From the NCBI RefSeq assembly GCF_902859595.1, contig NZ_CADIJQ010000007.1, forward strand, positions 1-64,000: DNA of 64,000 bases, written 5' to 3'. Shown here in pieces: positions 1-8,205 of this stretch (positions are counted from its first letter, which is position 1; each line of letters begins with the position of its first letter). The position numbers and the translations under genes were made by a program. Source of the stretch: Achromobacter kerstersii (GTDB lineage Bacteria; Pseudomonadota; Gammaproteobacteria; Burkholderiales; Burkholderiaceae_B). The notes below the pieces were generated by a model. It was not told the DNA's origin, did not search any database, and saw only the letters and a program-made list of their open reading frames with translations.

Positions 1-1068
1 GACGCCAATTGCCGATGCAGTGTTTTCGCGCCCAAGGCTGTTGAACAGAATCTTCCAGTCGATGCTCCCTTGGTTGAGTCGGTCGCGTTGGACCGTGATT
101 TCTTCGAAGACAAGCCGCACGCGGCGTGTCATCTGGCGGTTCTCAGCGTCCAGAAATTCTCCGATCCGGTCCTGCGCGTCCTTTGTGTCAGTGACGACGA
201 TGGTGTTGGCCGCGCCGTCCGCAGACTTGATCACGCCGGCGCGACTGAGGAATTGGCTGACCTTGGTGACGACCGCCGCCAGCTCGCGGGCCTCTTCCTT
301 TGAACTGTTGGTCGACTTGTCCGCCAGCGTCGAATTTGCCGACTTGATATCGCGCTGAAGGTTCTCTTCAGCTGCCTGGGTCGATGTGCGCACGACGTAG
401 CTTTTCGTCTCCGTGCGATAGAAGCGAAGCGCGCCGATTTTCTCGTCGTAGCGCCAGTAGACGCCCAACCGCAGTGCAATCGAGTCCAGTACGGTGGCGA
501 GGGGCGCTTGGCCCGGGGGCAGGGGGGCCATCTTCGTGCGGGCAACGCCTTGGGGCAGGACGGGGCCTGCGATCCGGTCGACGGCAATCCCGGGTACAAG
601 GGCTGGAACCAGCGTGTCCGCCGTCGCGGCAGCAAAGTTCGCACTTGCTGTAGCAACGCCTTGTTCGACCGCCAGACGCGGAAGGAAATACTCGGCCGGC
701 AGCAAAGCGTCGGCAGACACGTGGGTCAGGATTCCCGTTGCGAGTTGGATGCGGTCGGCAAGGGTGTTGAGGTCGGCCGCGCTGTTTTCGAACAACAGCG
801 TCGTATTGACGTTGGCGCGCAGCGCCGGCGGCAGGGTGACATCGCGGGCGAGCGGTTGGGGCCGGCCTGCGATCCAAGGCAGTTCTACGACTTGGCCTTT
901 GGCCCGGTCGGTGTCGCCTGCCATACCTTTGAAGGCGTCCAGAGCGAACGCGCCCTTGGAGCCTTCGTGGTCAGCACGGGCGCTGACTCGGTCTGTCGAT
1001 TGGAGCGCGGAGCAGCCAGACAGCGCTGCAAGCGTCAGTGCGGCCGCTACAGTGCGGTATGCAGTCAT
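1..1068 (-). CDS. pilN: PilN-type outer-membrane secretin lipoprotein of a conjugative type IVb pilus (C-terminus beyond window)
   Basis: The reading frame is open from an ATG at 1068 down to base 1, so about 356 N-terminal residues are seen and the C-terminal secretin domain lies outside. It begins with a lipoprotein signal (LAALSGC, lipid-anchored Cys near residue 19). Then come a stretch of N-domain character and a region of the type that precedes secretin pore domains (ADRIQLATGILTH..., EITVQRDQLNQG). PilN proteins form the outer-membrane pore for thin type IVb pili that stabilise mating pairs in conjugation. The gene follows a TcpQ/PilL-like lipoprotein by 24 bp on the same strand, as in IncI/SPI-7-type pil operons. 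The family call comes from layout and N-terminal features; the rest of the protein would confirm it. Confidence 0.75.
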   Translation of the reverse strand, partial: MTAYRTVAAALTLAALSGCSALQSTDRVSARADHEGSKGAFALDAFKGMAGDTDRAKGQVVELPWIAGRPQPLARDVTLPPALRANVNTTLLFENSAADLNTLADRIQLATGILTHVSADALLPAEYFLPRLAVEQGVATASANFAAATADTLVPALVPGIAVDRIAGPVLPQGVARTKMAPLPPGQAPLATVLDSIALRLGVYWRYDEKIGALRFYRTETKSYVVRTSTQAAEENLQRDIKSANSTLADKSTNSSKEEARELAAVVTKVSQFLSRAGVIKSADGAANTIVVTDTKDAQDRIGEFLDAENRQMTRRVRLVFEEITVQRDRLNQGSIDWKILFNSLGRENTASAIGV

Positions 1069-1092
1069 GGGTATTCCTGGTCAACGCCACGG

Positions 1093-1827
1093 CTAGGATT
1101 GCGTGGCTGGGGATCGGTTGCAGCTGCGGGTGAAGGGCAACATGCGCAAGACGCGGTTGCCGTAGAAGCAGGGGTGGATAGGCGATTCGCTCATCGCGAC
1201 CGCCTGGGACAGCGCCTGGGTGGCCTCCCGGAAGGAGGCCACCTCGAACTCGGCCGGGGCCTGTATTGGTATGTCGAAATTCAGTTCCCACTGGTCAGGC
1301 CCAAACGTCCAGTTGGCGTCAGCCGCCCAGCGCACGAGAGCTTGGCGGACCGTCCCGTCCTGCGGGCTTATGCGCCAAATTTGCTTGGGCGGTTCCACGA
1401 TTTCCGGTTCTGCAACAGGCTCCGTCGAAGCGACCTCCACGGTGAGGACCGGGCCGGGCGCCGCAGCGATCTGCTGTGGACTTGCGTCGGCAGCGGTTGG
1501 TGGCGCGATCGCTTCGCTTGCCGCTACCGGCGCGGTGGAGCTGGCGCTGGGCGTTGCAGGCGTTGCGCCTGTAGTGGCCAGCGATGGCGTGCTGCCCACG
1601 GGTGTGGGGCTTTCAAGCTTGGGCGGCGCTTCAGGCACGCGAATGGGGGGAATGTCTGCCGAGGCCAGGGCTGTCGGCGATTTACCCGGTAGAACGGTGC
1701 GCGGATCCGCATGGTTGATTAGGATTCGTCCGGAGTCCGGAGGTGTCGGAGGGGCAGGCGGAACGAATCCGCAGGCCGAAAGGAGGCAGGCCGCCGAGAA
1801 CACGGCCGCCAAATGGAAAGCTTGCAT
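1093..1827 (-). CDS. pilL: TcpQ/PilL-like pilus lipoprotein
   Basis: The product has 244 residues. A lipoprotein signal (LLSAC, Cys about residue 19) is followed by a long Pro/Ala/Thr-rich linker (residues 20-145). The folded C-terminal domain (about 148-230) has the look of the toxin-coregulated pilus Q family: WRI..DGTVRQALVRWA, then W.FGPDQWELNFDIPI, then F..ATQALSQAV and a final FYGNRVLRMLP. Proteins of this type assist assembly of the PilN secretin; in conjugative elements they are annotated PilL. It lies 24 bp upstream of the secretin gene and is surely co-transcribed with it. The linker is low complexity, so identity rests on the C-terminal 85 residues. Confidence 0.75.
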   Translation of the reverse strand: MQAFHLAAVFSAACLLSACGFVPPAPPTPPDSGRILINHADPRTVLPGKSPTALASADIPPIRVPEAPPKLESPTPVGSTPSLATTGATPATPSASSTAPVAASEAIAPPTAADASPQQIAAAPGPVLTVEVASTEPVAEPEIVEPPKQIWRISPQDGTVRQALVRWAADANWTFGPDQWELNFDIPIQAPAEFEVASFREATQALSQAVAMSESPIHPCFYGNRVLRMLPFTRSCNRSPATQS

Positions 1828-1950
1828 TGGGAATACTCCGTAGGGAGCTTGGCGAGTTCGCCGGGAAGGGGATGGTCGCGCCTGCCAAGAAGCGATGCCG
1901 AATTGGCAGCGAACAGACGAGGCCTGGCGACAGGAGTTGCTCAGCTTGTG

Positions 1951-2403
1951 CTAAGGCGCGGGGCGGCTTTTGAACAAGATTGCCTCAGAGTCCTTCGCGT
2001 CCAGCCGGGGGCTCATGTACTGAGCCTTGTTGACGCCGGGGCGACACGCGGCCGTCTCCGTCGACTCTCCGTTTATATATAGAGTCCGCAATTTCAACCG
2101 CTTGCCTTCTCGCTGCCAGCGTTCACATGCCGACGACGATAGGTACATCACGACATAGTCGTCGTCATCTTCAGCAATCTTGATGCCCCAATCCAATCCG
2201 TCGGCCGAGGACCAAGTGTCGCGGTCGAGGTTCTCTCGTATGCGCTGCGGAAGAGGAGGCAATGGGGGAATAGGACGACGAACCAGGTCCGCCGGACGTG
2301 GGAGGATCGTAGGCAGATCCAGTACAGGCTCCGCCAGTACGGTCTGTGGCAGAAGGAAGATCGAAAGTAAGAACAGTCGGAAGGCAGCGTAAGCAGTTTT
2401 CAT
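1951..2403 (-). CDS. Exported protein of the conjugative element, unknown function
   Basis: This 150-residue protein has a clear Sec signal peptide (hydrophobic residues 8-22, cleavage near VLAEP), a proline-rich segment (28-55) and then a small domain with an acidic run (EDDDDY, about 78-84), two Cys (about 94 and 119) that could form a disulfide, and a basic C-terminus. No family is recognised. It is read in the same direction as the pil genes with 123 bp before the TcpQ-like gene, so it probably belongs to the conjugation module of the element. Confidence 0.6.
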   Translation of the reverse strand: MKTAYAAFRLFLLSIFLLPQTVLAEPVLDLPTILPRPADLVRRPIPPLPPLPQRIRENLDRDTWSSADGLDWGIKIAEDDDDYVVMYLSSSACERWQREGKRLKLRTLYINGESTETAACRPGVNKAQYMSPRLDAKDSEAILFKSRPAP

Positions 2404-2424
2404 AGACCGAAGGGTTTTCAGGGG

Positions 2425-2751
2425 TTACGGGGCAGTCCAGGGCGTGACGCCTTGACGGTCCAGTTCTAGGTGAACGGCGCGGAGGTCTCCCGGGGAGGTA
2501 ATCCTCCGTGTGAGCAACAGCATTTCCACCAAAAGGGGCAGTAGAGACTCGCCGGGTTGCCCCCCAACACCGCCGTCCAGCAGGGTGAGGCGCAGTTGCG
2601 AGACATGTTCGGCGACCTGGTCGTCGATTTCGAGCCGATCCCGCAGATACGCGGAGAGCGTCATTCCACGTTCCGCAGCAGCGCTTTCGTAACGTCGACG
2701 TGCGGCATCGGAAAGCCGAAACGTTATGGGGCGTTCAAGCAGGGAGCGCAT
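2425..2751 (-). CDS. Small ribbon-helix-helix-like protein of the element
   Basis: The 108-residue product opens with ITFRLSDAARRRYESAAAERGMTLSAYLRDRLE, the short strand plus two helices typical of ribbon-helix-helix DNA-binding proteins and of accessory mobilisation proteins. The remainder is helical and acidic. It overlaps the upstream small gene by 17 bp and precedes the exported protein by 21 bp, so it is part of the same leftward operon. Either a repressor or a relaxosome accessory factor would fit; the sequence does not decide. Confidence 0.6.
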   Translation of the reverse strand: MRSLLERPITFRLSDAARRRYESAAAERGMTLSAYLRDRLEIDDQVAEHVSQLRLTLLDGGVGGQPGESLLPLLVEMLLLTRRITSPGDLRAVHLELDRQGVTPWTAP

Positions 2752-3010
2752 GGAAGCGTGCTTCTTCTACGACGATATGCCCCATAGCTTCGGCGAACGC
2801 CTGTCTGAAGGCCGCCCGCCGGATCCTGCGCTCGAGGGCAGAGTCGGGCTTGTCTTTGCAATGGTCCCGGAATTGCTGATCACGGAATTGCGCTGGAGTA
2901 AGAGTGGGAGCGGTTTCGAACCATGTCCGGGCTGCGTGACGTGCTGCGCGAGCCGTAGAAGGGAATTCAAAGGCGGCGGCCGTGGGATAGGCCGTGGGCG
3001 ACTTGGCCAT
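2735..3010 (-). CDS. Small hypothetical protein at the outer end of the conjugative element
   Basis: The chosen start is the ATG at 3010 (MAKSPTAYPTAA), giving 91 residues; the frame is open further upstream to 3109 but those codons lack a good ribosome site. The sequence is rich in Ala, Arg and aromatic residues with a conserved-looking stretch QFRDQQFRDHC. It is the outermost gene of the leftward operon and overlaps the next gene by 17 bp. No family recognised. Confidence 0.5.
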   Translation of the reverse strand: MAKSPTAYPTAAAFEFPSTARAARHAARTWFETAPTLTPAQFRDQQFRDHCKDKPDSALERRIRRAAFRQAFAEAMGHIVVEEARFHALPA

Positions 3011-3360
3011 ACGGGGCTCCTGCGTTCGATTTTGACGAGCGCGAACGCTTGCCCCCATGGGGGGCAAGCGATTCAGTGCACGAGGGGGACGCCGTCCCGT
3101 TGGCCTCAATAGGGTTTCGGGAGAGCGCGGCGGGGATTGAAGGGTTAAACGGAGGGATCGCTGATGCGGCCCGAGACGGGATGGCCTACGGGGGAGCGTG
3201 TGACGAGCCTGATGGCGGCCTTGACCAGATCTTGTCCATAATCTTTGAAAATGAACCTAAATCTCTGCAAACCCCTGGTTGAATGTCCAGTTGATGGATT
3301 GGGGCTATCGTTGCAAGTCGTTGATTAAAAAGACATTGTGACTTACAGGGATTTGCAGAT
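3011..3360. other. Non-coding end of the conjugative element
   Basis: There is no convincing gene in this stretch. It becomes AT-richer towards the attachment site (about 3280-3360) and must hold the promoter of the leftward operon and probably integrase or excisionase binding sites, although none can be pointed to with certainty. Confidence 0.4.
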
Positions 3361-3412
3361 CTGCGGACTTTTAATCCGTTGGTCGCGAGTTCGAGTCTCG
3401 CTCAGCCCACCA
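3361..3412 (+). other. attR-like site: 3' part of tRNA-Lys(TTT)
   Basis: The sequence from the anticodon stem (anticodon TTT) through the T arm (GCGAG TTCGAGT CTCGC) to TCAGCCCACCA is a tRNA-Lys 3' half. The 38 bases before it do not form a D arm or a matching acceptor strand, so no complete tRNA exists here. This is the usual scar at the far end of an element that integrated into the 3' end of a tRNA gene. The intact tRNA should lie off the left edge at the other end of the element. Confidence 0.8.
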
Positions 3413-3444
3413 CCCCCGCTTTTAGTTCAAGCGGAAAGAGAAAC

Positions 3445-3478
3445 AAGCACCTGCGAGTGATCGCGGTGCTTTTTTTTC
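3445..3478 (+). terminator. Intrinsic terminator, originally of the tRNA-Lys(TTT) gene
   Basis: AAGCACC and GGTGCTT form a 7-bp stem around a 13-base loop, followed directly by seven T. It lies just after the tRNA 3' half, so it was probably the terminator of the tRNA transcript before the element separated the two. Confidence 0.7.
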
Positions 3479-3490
3479 GTCTGTCGCGAT

Positions 3491-3583
3491 TGCGTAGAAA
3501 AGACTGCGTAGAAAAGACTGCGTAGAAAAGACTGCGTAGAAAAAGATTGCGTGAAAGGGATAGGGAGAAAGGGATAGGGAGAA
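3491..3583. repeat. Two short tandem repeat tracts
   Basis: Four copies of the 14-mer TGCGTAGAAAAGAC (3491-3547, last one imperfect) are followed by two copies of AAGGGATAGGGAGA (about 3556-3583). They lie between the terminator and the end of the next leftward gene and encode nothing convincing. Confidence 0.85.
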
Positions 3584-3603
3584 AGGCGGGAACCCGCCCG
3601 GGT

Positions 3604-3891
3604 TCAAGAAGGTGTGCGTGCCGACGCATCTGCCAGCGCATGCAGGCTCAGCCCACACGTGCGCGCCCGTTCAGACAGCGATTCGCTTTGGGCCAGCGCC
3701 CGCCGGCTTTCTTCCAGCAGTACATCCAGCTGTTCCTGCAACGTAGACGCCATGGCCCACGCGCGTTCGGCGAAGCGGTCGGAGAATTGATCCACGCAGG
3801 TCTTGCAGATGGCGGCGCCGTTCTTCTCAAGCAGCGGCGCGCCTTGCGCCAGCGTCGATTGGCAAAACATACAGGCGAGGGCGCGGTTCAT
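3604..3891 (-). CDS. Small zinc-ribbon protein, ClpX-type finger
   Basis: From the ATG at 3891 the protein has 95 residues. Residues 7-33 carry CxxC...CxxC (CMFC and CKTC), the spacing and sequence style of the ClpX N-terminal zinc finger; the rest is a helical, probably coiled region (EQLDVLLEESRRALAQSESLSERA). The frame is open upstream to 3957, but the ATG next to the zinc finger is preferred. It may act as an adaptor or dimerising factor; no role can be stated. Confidence 0.6.
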   Translation of the reverse strand: MNRALACMFCQSTLAQGAPLLEKNGAAICKTCVDQFSDRFAERAWAMASTLQEQLDVLLEESRRALAQSESLSERARTCGLSLHALADASARTPS

Positions 3892-4030
3892 GAGGGGCGG
3901 CTCATCATCGGGTGGGCGGACGGCGCCGTGCGAAACGCGGCGCCTGCCCTTAGACAACGGCCTGGCGGGCCAACTCTTAAGTCAGCCAAGCGCCCTAGGA
4001 CGAACAGACTCGGACAAAAGGATGAACCCG

Positions 4031-4141
4031 CCTCGCGCCATGTGAGCCCGCGTACGCGGCGCGCAACCCTCACGCAATGTCAACCCGCCTAGGCGACCCG
4101 CAACCCTCGCGCCATGTCAGCCCGCGTAGGCGGCCCGCAGC
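4031..4141. repeat. Three 37-bp direct repeats at the chemoreceptor 3' end
   Basis: Imperfect units at 4031-4067, 4068-4104 and 4105-4141 each contain the sequence that, in the third unit, encodes the C-terminal AAYAG-stop of the chemoreceptor. The end of the gene has thus been copied twice downstream of its stop codon. Confidence 0.8.
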
Positions 4142-5733
4142 GCGACCGGGGCGGATTCTGCCGTGACGTCGATGATGGTTTCGGCAGGCACCTTGAAGAA
4201 GGCGGCGGTGGCGGCCAGGCGCTTGGCCTGATCTTCCAGCGAGGACGCCGCGGCGGCCGCTTCTTCCACCAGCGCGGCGTTCTGCTGGGTCACGTCATCC
4301 ATCTGCGTGACGGCGCGGTTGATCTGGTCGATGCCAATGGATTGCTCGGTGGACGCCTCGGTGATCTCGGCCATGATCTGCGTCACGCGCTGCACAGAGC
4401 TCACGATCTCCTGCATCGTCTCGCCGGCCTGCCGGACCTGTTCCGCGCCACTGTCCACATTGCTGGTGGACTGTTCGATCAGGTCCTTGACCTCGCGCGC
4501 GGCCTGCGCGCTGCGCTGCGCCAACGACCGCACTTCGCCTGCCACCACGGCAAAACCCTTGCCCTGTTCACCCGCGCGGGCGGCTTCCACGGCGGCGTTC
4601 AGCGCCAGGATATTGGTCTGGAAAGCGATGCCGTCGATCACCGACACGATTTCCGCGATACGGCGCGAGCTGTCCGAAATGCGCGCCATGGTCTCTACGA
4701 CCTGATGCACGGCGTCGCCGCCGCGCATGGCCACGCCACGGCTTTCGGCGGCCAGCGCGTTGGCCTGATGCGCGTGCTCGGTGTTCTGCTTCACCGCGGT
4801 GGCCAGCTCTTCCATGCTGGCCGCGGTTTCTTCCAGCGACGCGGCCTGCTCTTCGGTACGCGAAGACAAGTTCGTGTTGCCCGACGAGATTTCCGCTGCG
4901 CCCGTGTTGATTTCATTCACGCTGCGGCGCACTTCCGCGACGGTGCGCGTCAGGCTGTCTTGCATGCGTTTGAGCGCGGCGAACAGCACGCCGATTTCGT
5001 TATCGGCGCCCACGGCCACGCGTTGGGTCAGGTCGCCCGACGCGATACGGTCAAAGTGCACGGCCGCGTCCTTCAGCGGCGACAGCACCTGGCGGCTGAT
5101 GAAACGCCAGCATCCAATCGCCAGAATCAGCGCCAGGGCCAGCATGATGATGGTAGAGATTTCGGCCTGGTCGTAGCGCCGATCCGAGGCGGTGTTGATC
5201 TCGACCGCGCGTTGTTCCGTGTGGTTCAGGAAGGCGGTGACGCGTTCTTCGAAGCGGGCGTCGGCGGCCCGGGCGTCTGCGACGGCGGTGACGTATTGCT
5301 CGGCCGATTGCTTTTGCAGCGCTTCGCCCAGCGAGTCAATGCTGCGCACATAGGCATTGAAAGTGCCATCCAGATCCCCCGCCAGTTTGCGGCCGGCTTC
5401 CGACAATTTGGGCACGCGTTGGTAGACGCCGTAGCGCTGGCGCGCATCGTTCAGGAACTTGGCCGCCTGATCCACGCTTGCCTGCGCCTGCGCGCCGCGG
5501 CCCGCCTGCACATCCAGATAGGCCGCCACCAGCGTGATGCGGGTGCGCAGCAACAGCACCTGGGTTTCATAAAGCGGGCGGGTCTGTTCCGTGGACACGC
5601 GGTTCAGATCGTCGACGGCCTCGTCGGCCGCCTTGGCGAACAACCAGCCCATGCTGGTGGCGCCGGCCAAGGCCACGACGAAAAGGGTCAGGACAGCTAG
5701 CAGTCCGGTTCGGATTTTCAGGTTCTTAAGCAT
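4117..5733 (-). CDS. Methyl-accepting chemotaxis protein
   Basis: 538 residues, the usual length. An N-terminal membrane helix (about 9-31) is followed by a periplasmic four-helix-bundle domain of the Tar type (32-190), a second membrane helix (about 190-213), a HAMP domain (about 214-268) and the cytoplasmic signalling domain. The hairpin tip is recognisable ([29 protein letters not shown], about 370-398). It senses a ligand in the periplasm and signals through CheW/CheA; the ligand cannot be told. No pentapeptide for CheR/CheB binding is seen at the C-terminus. It stands alone, with 3' repeats described separately. Confidence 0.95.
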   Translation of the reverse strand: MLKNLKIRTGLLAVLTLFVVALAGATSMGWLFAKAADEAVDDLNRVSTEQTRPLYETQVLLLRTRITLVAAYLDVQAGRGAQAQASVDQAAKFLNDARQRYGVYQRVPKLSEAGRKLAGDLDGTFNAYVRSIDSLGEALQKQSAEQYVTAVADARAADARFEERVTAFLNHTEQRAVEINTASDRRYDQAEISTIIMLALALILAIGCWRFISRQVLSPLKDAAVHFDRIASGDLTQRVAVGADNEIGVLFAALKRMQDSLTRTVAEVRRSVNEINTGAAEISSGNTNLSSRTEEQAASLEETAASMEELATAVKQNTEHAHQANALAAESRGVAMRGGDAVHQVVETMARISDSSRRIAEIVSVIDGIAFQTNILALNAAVEAARAGEQGKGFAVVAGEVRSLAQRSAQAAREVKDLIEQSTSNVDSGAEQVRQAGETMQEIVSSVQRVTQIMAEITEASTEQSIGIDQINRAVTQMDDVTQQNAALVEEAAAAASSLEDQAKRLAATAAFFKVPAETIIDVTAESAPVALRAAYAG

Positions 5734-5913
5734 GGCAAGGCTCCTGCAAAGGCCGACGGCGCAAGCGCCATTGGCCGAGATCTAGTGGTAAACCCGAGCC
5801 AAATGTAAGTTTGAATTACATATTTAACAATTGATCATTTTTCACTGGCCCGTTCTGGTTTCGGCAACGCCTTGATGCCAAGGGGCGGAAAGCCGCGCAG
5901 GGGCCGACCGGAA

Positions 5914-6825
5914 TCAGAACAGCGGAGGCGTGTCGCTGCGGATGAAGCGCAGGAAGCGATGGGCGGCGTCCGGCAAGGGGCGGGACACGTGGGTCTGTAC
6001 CTGGATCTGGCCGCCATTGAGCAGGGCGTCGTCGACGGGGCGGCAGATCAGCCGGCCGCTATCGAGCTCTTGGGATGCCGATAGCCGTGCGCATAAGGTC
6101 ACGGCATTGCCAGTCAACAAGTAGTTGAAGACCGCGTCGGGCAGGTTGGACGTGAAGGCGGGCGACAAGGTGATGTTGTACAGGCTGGACGTCATATCCA
6201 GCAGCCGGCGCAGCGCGCTGCCGCCTTCGGGAAGCGCCAGCGGATAGGCGGACAGTTGCGTCAGATGCAAGGCGTCGTGCACGGACAAAGGGTGGCCCGG
6301 GCGCATCACGGCGACGATTTCGGCAGGGCGCGAGAAGATGACGGCGATATCTTTTTCCGCGGCATGGCTGTACGTGACGCCGATGTCCGCCTGCGCCGAG
6401 CGCACGCGTTCGGTGACCAGCCCTGCGTCCAGCACGGTCAGGTTGAATCGCACCGACGGATGTTCGGCCTGAAACGCGGCAAATTTTCGCGGCAAGGCCT
6501 GCGCCGCAAAACCATGCGCGCCAGCCACTTTCACCGTTTGTGTATAACGGCCGTTTTGCCCGCCAATCTCGGCATAGGTGCGGGCCGCGTCGGCTTCCAC
6601 CCGGCGCGCGTGGTCCGCCAGGATGCGGCCCACTTCGGTTACGCGCATCCCCTTCGGATGCCGTTCGAACAGCTGGTTCTGCAGCCGCTGCTCCAGGCCC
6701 GCAATCTGCCGGCTGACGGCGGAGCTGACGACGTTCAGGCGAGCCGCCGCGCCATTGACGGACCCGGTGTCGACGACGGTCAGAAAATAACGAAGCGCGG
6801 TGCTGTCGAATTGGAATCGCTTCAT
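5914..6825 (-). CDS. LysR-family transcriptional regulator
   Basis: The start at 6825 (MKRFQFDSTALRYFL) gives 303 residues, the family norm; the longer frame to 6948 adds an unconserved leader. The winged helix-turn-helix occupies about residues 6-66 (GSVNGAAARLNVVSSAVSRQ), with VSRQIAGLEQRL as the recognition region. The periplasmic-binding-like effector domain covers about 90-300. No divergently transcribed neighbour is present, so the regulated gene cannot be inferred from position. The closest gene to the left is a convergent-orientation chemoreceptor on the same strand. Confidence 0.9.
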   Translation of the reverse strand: MKRFQFDSTALRYFLTVVDTGSVNGAAARLNVVSSAVSRQIAGLEQRLQNQLFERHPKGMRVTEVGRILADHARRVEADAARTYAEIGGQNGRYTQTVKVAGAHGFAAQALPRKFAAFQAEHPSVRFNLTVLDAGLVTERVRSAQADIGVTYSHAAEKDIAVIFSRPAEIVAVMRPGHPLSVHDALHLTQLSAYPLALPEGGSALRRLLDMTSSLYNITLSPAFTSNLPDAVFNYLLTGNAVTLCARLSASQELDSGRLICRPVDDALLNGGQIQVQTHVSRPLPDAAHRFLRFIRSDTPPLF

Positions 6826-7190
6826 TGATGTGAATGCCGTAAATCTCAATGTCGAGTCCAGGCGGTTGGCAGCCGCAAAATAGCGCGCGTTTGGCGGATG
6901 GCGTTGGAATAGCCGCCCGCCACGGCGTCTCGTGAACGCGCAGGCCAACAGGTACGGACCAGGGAAGCGATGGCGGGTTGCGCCATGGATGGGCAGACAA
7001 GCGCCATCCGGAGAGTCCGGCGCGCCAGGATGCCCGCCCCAATCATGCAGGACAGGCGAATGTGCCAGAGGTGGAATTTATTCCAGCTCCGCCTTTTGCC
7101 ACAATCGCAAATTTATCAATATTGCATTCTAATTTCGGCAATCACGTTATTACCGCGGCGCAATGGTGAATCGTAGTAGGCGTGCGCCAA
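6826..7190. other. Intergenic region upstream of the LysR gene
   Basis: There are 365 bp without a supported gene. The AT-rich part at about 7080-7150 is the likely promoter and autoregulatory region of the leftward LysR gene; a T-N11-A motif could not be chosen with confidence. Confidence 0.4.
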
Positions 7191-7216
7191 TGCAAAGCGC
7201 GCCCGAAGGCGCGCGG
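7191..7216 (-). terminator. Hairpin after the fur-paralogue operon
   Basis: GCGCGCC-CGAA-GGCGCGC (7197-7214) gives a 7-bp GC stem with a tetraloop, and on the minus strand it is followed by TTTGCA. It lies 25-50 bp after the stop of the leftward two-gene unit. The T-run is short. Confidence 0.5.
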
Positions 7217-7240
7217 TAAAGAAACGGGCAGGAAGGCGGA

Positions 7241-7660
7241 TCAATCCACAACGAAACCGCCGGGGCCGCTATGGCCCAGCAGTTCGCGTGCGCATTGCAT
7301 CGCTTCGTTGGCAGTAGCGACCGCCAGGAACGGCATGCCGAATGCGCGAGCCATCTTTTCGCCGCGCTTGCGGATCTTGTCCAGCGCGTGCGGTTCACGT
7401 TCAACGGCAATGAACGCGCGGCAGCGCGCCTTCAAACGCGGCATGTTGGTGGTCTGCCATTCGACCATGGCCTTGCGGTCGTCGTGGCTGGCTTCCTGGC
7501 GCATGTCAGGCACGACCATGACGAAGGTCTGCGGATTGTCCACCAGCATTTCCATTTCACGTATCCAGCTGGCCGAGTATCCCGCAGGCGCGCCGCCGTG
7601 CTTGGCCGTCACGATGGGAAAGCGGGATAGGTCGTGGAAGAAAAACTGATCGCGGTTCAT
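7241..7660 (-). CDS. Hypothetical protein coupled to a Fur paralogue
   Basis: The ATG at 7660 overlaps the stop of the fur-like gene (ATGA), so translation is coupled; upstream in-frame codons lie inside that gene. The 139-residue product is soluble and compact with a Cys near the middle (RLKARC) and another near the C-terminus (MQCARELL); no family is recognised. Its coupling to a metal-type regulator suggests a role in metal or stress homeostasis or in modulating that regulator, which is inference only. Confidence 0.7.
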   Translation of the reverse strand: MNRDQFFFHDLSRFPIVTAKHGGAPAGYSASWIREMEMLVDNPQTFVMVVPDMRQEASHDDRKAMVEWQTTNMPRLKARCRAFIAVEREPHALDKIRKRGEKMARAFGMPFLAVATANEAMQCARELLGHSGPGGFVVD

Positions 7661-8097
7661 TCGAAATCTCCGTGAGGGATGACGGGGGCGCTGGGTTTGC
7701 AGCCGCACCCGCCGTAGAGCACCAGGCTGTACGAGTCCAGCGCGAAGCCACTGCGCTTGGCGATCTTTCGCACCAGTTGCGCCATGGCGGGATCGCTGGA
7801 CTCCAGGATCTGCCCGCATTGCGTGCAGACCATGTGGTCGTGATGCCCCTTGTCATTGAGCTCGAACACGGTCGTGTGCGCGTCGAGCTGAGTACGTTTG
7901 AGCAGCCCGGCGTCTTCAAGTTGCGTGATGACGCGATAAACCGTCGCCAGGCCGATGCTGCTGTGGTCCGAGATCAGATTTCGGTAGACGTCCGCTGCGC
8001 TCATGTGCTGGTTCGCGCGCTGATAAAAGATGTCCAGAATCTTGATTCGAGGAAAAGTGGCTTTGATGCCGGCGTCGCGCAGCCGCGTGGTGTCCAT
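7657..8097 (-). CDS. Fur-family metalloregulator (paralogue of the main Fur)
   Basis: 146 residues. The winged helix (about 8-85) contains KATFPRIKILDIF and SIGLATVYRVITQLEDAGLL. The dimerisation domain has the metal site HHDHMVCTQCG (about 89-99), with the structural-zinc CxxC. The usual second C-terminal CxxC of Fur is replaced by GGCGC, and the tail is shortened, so it is a divergent member; Fur, Zur or PerR-like roles are all possible. It is divergent from an AraC-type gene and coupled to a hypothetical gene. A plausible Fur box lies in its promoter region. Confidence 0.85.
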   Translation of the reverse strand: MDTTRLRDAGIKATFPRIKILDIFYQRANQHMSAADVYRNLISDHSSIGLATVYRVITQLEDAGLLKRTQLDAHTTVFELNDKGHHDHMVCTQCGQILESSDPAMAQLVRKIAKRSGFALDSYSLVLYGGCGCKPSAPVIPHGDFE

Positions 8098-8130
8098 ATG
8101 ATTTCTCCGTTCGGGGGGCTGATGCCCGAC

Positions 8131-8153
8131 TGATGAGAATGATGTACATTTTC
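8131..8153. promoter_or_regulatory. Possible Fur-type box in the divergent promoter
   Basis: TGATGAGAATGATGTACATT plus TTCA resembles an imperfect 19-bp Fur box (GATAATGATAATCATTATC-like), with a central ATGTACAT palindrome. It lies 34-56 bp upstream of the Fur-like start and so may give autoregulation; it is also 53 bp or more upstream of the AraC-type gene. Confidence 0.4.
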
Positions 8154-8205
8154 AAATGCTCCCGCTAACGGGAACCCGTCAACCTGTAGCTCAAACCTGC
8201 CAACC

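Noticed and set aside
3324-3412. Complete tRNA-Lys
   Set aside because: Only the 3' half is tRNA-like; the bases before it cannot form the D arm or the acceptor stem.
3491-3583. CRISPR array
   Set aside because: The repeats are contiguous with no spacers and no cas genes are in the window. The same holds for the other tandem arrays.
4114-5700. 528-codon plus-strand frame
   Set aside because: Antisense to the chemoreceptor and rich in His/Arg/Gly; the minus-strand protein has all the domains.
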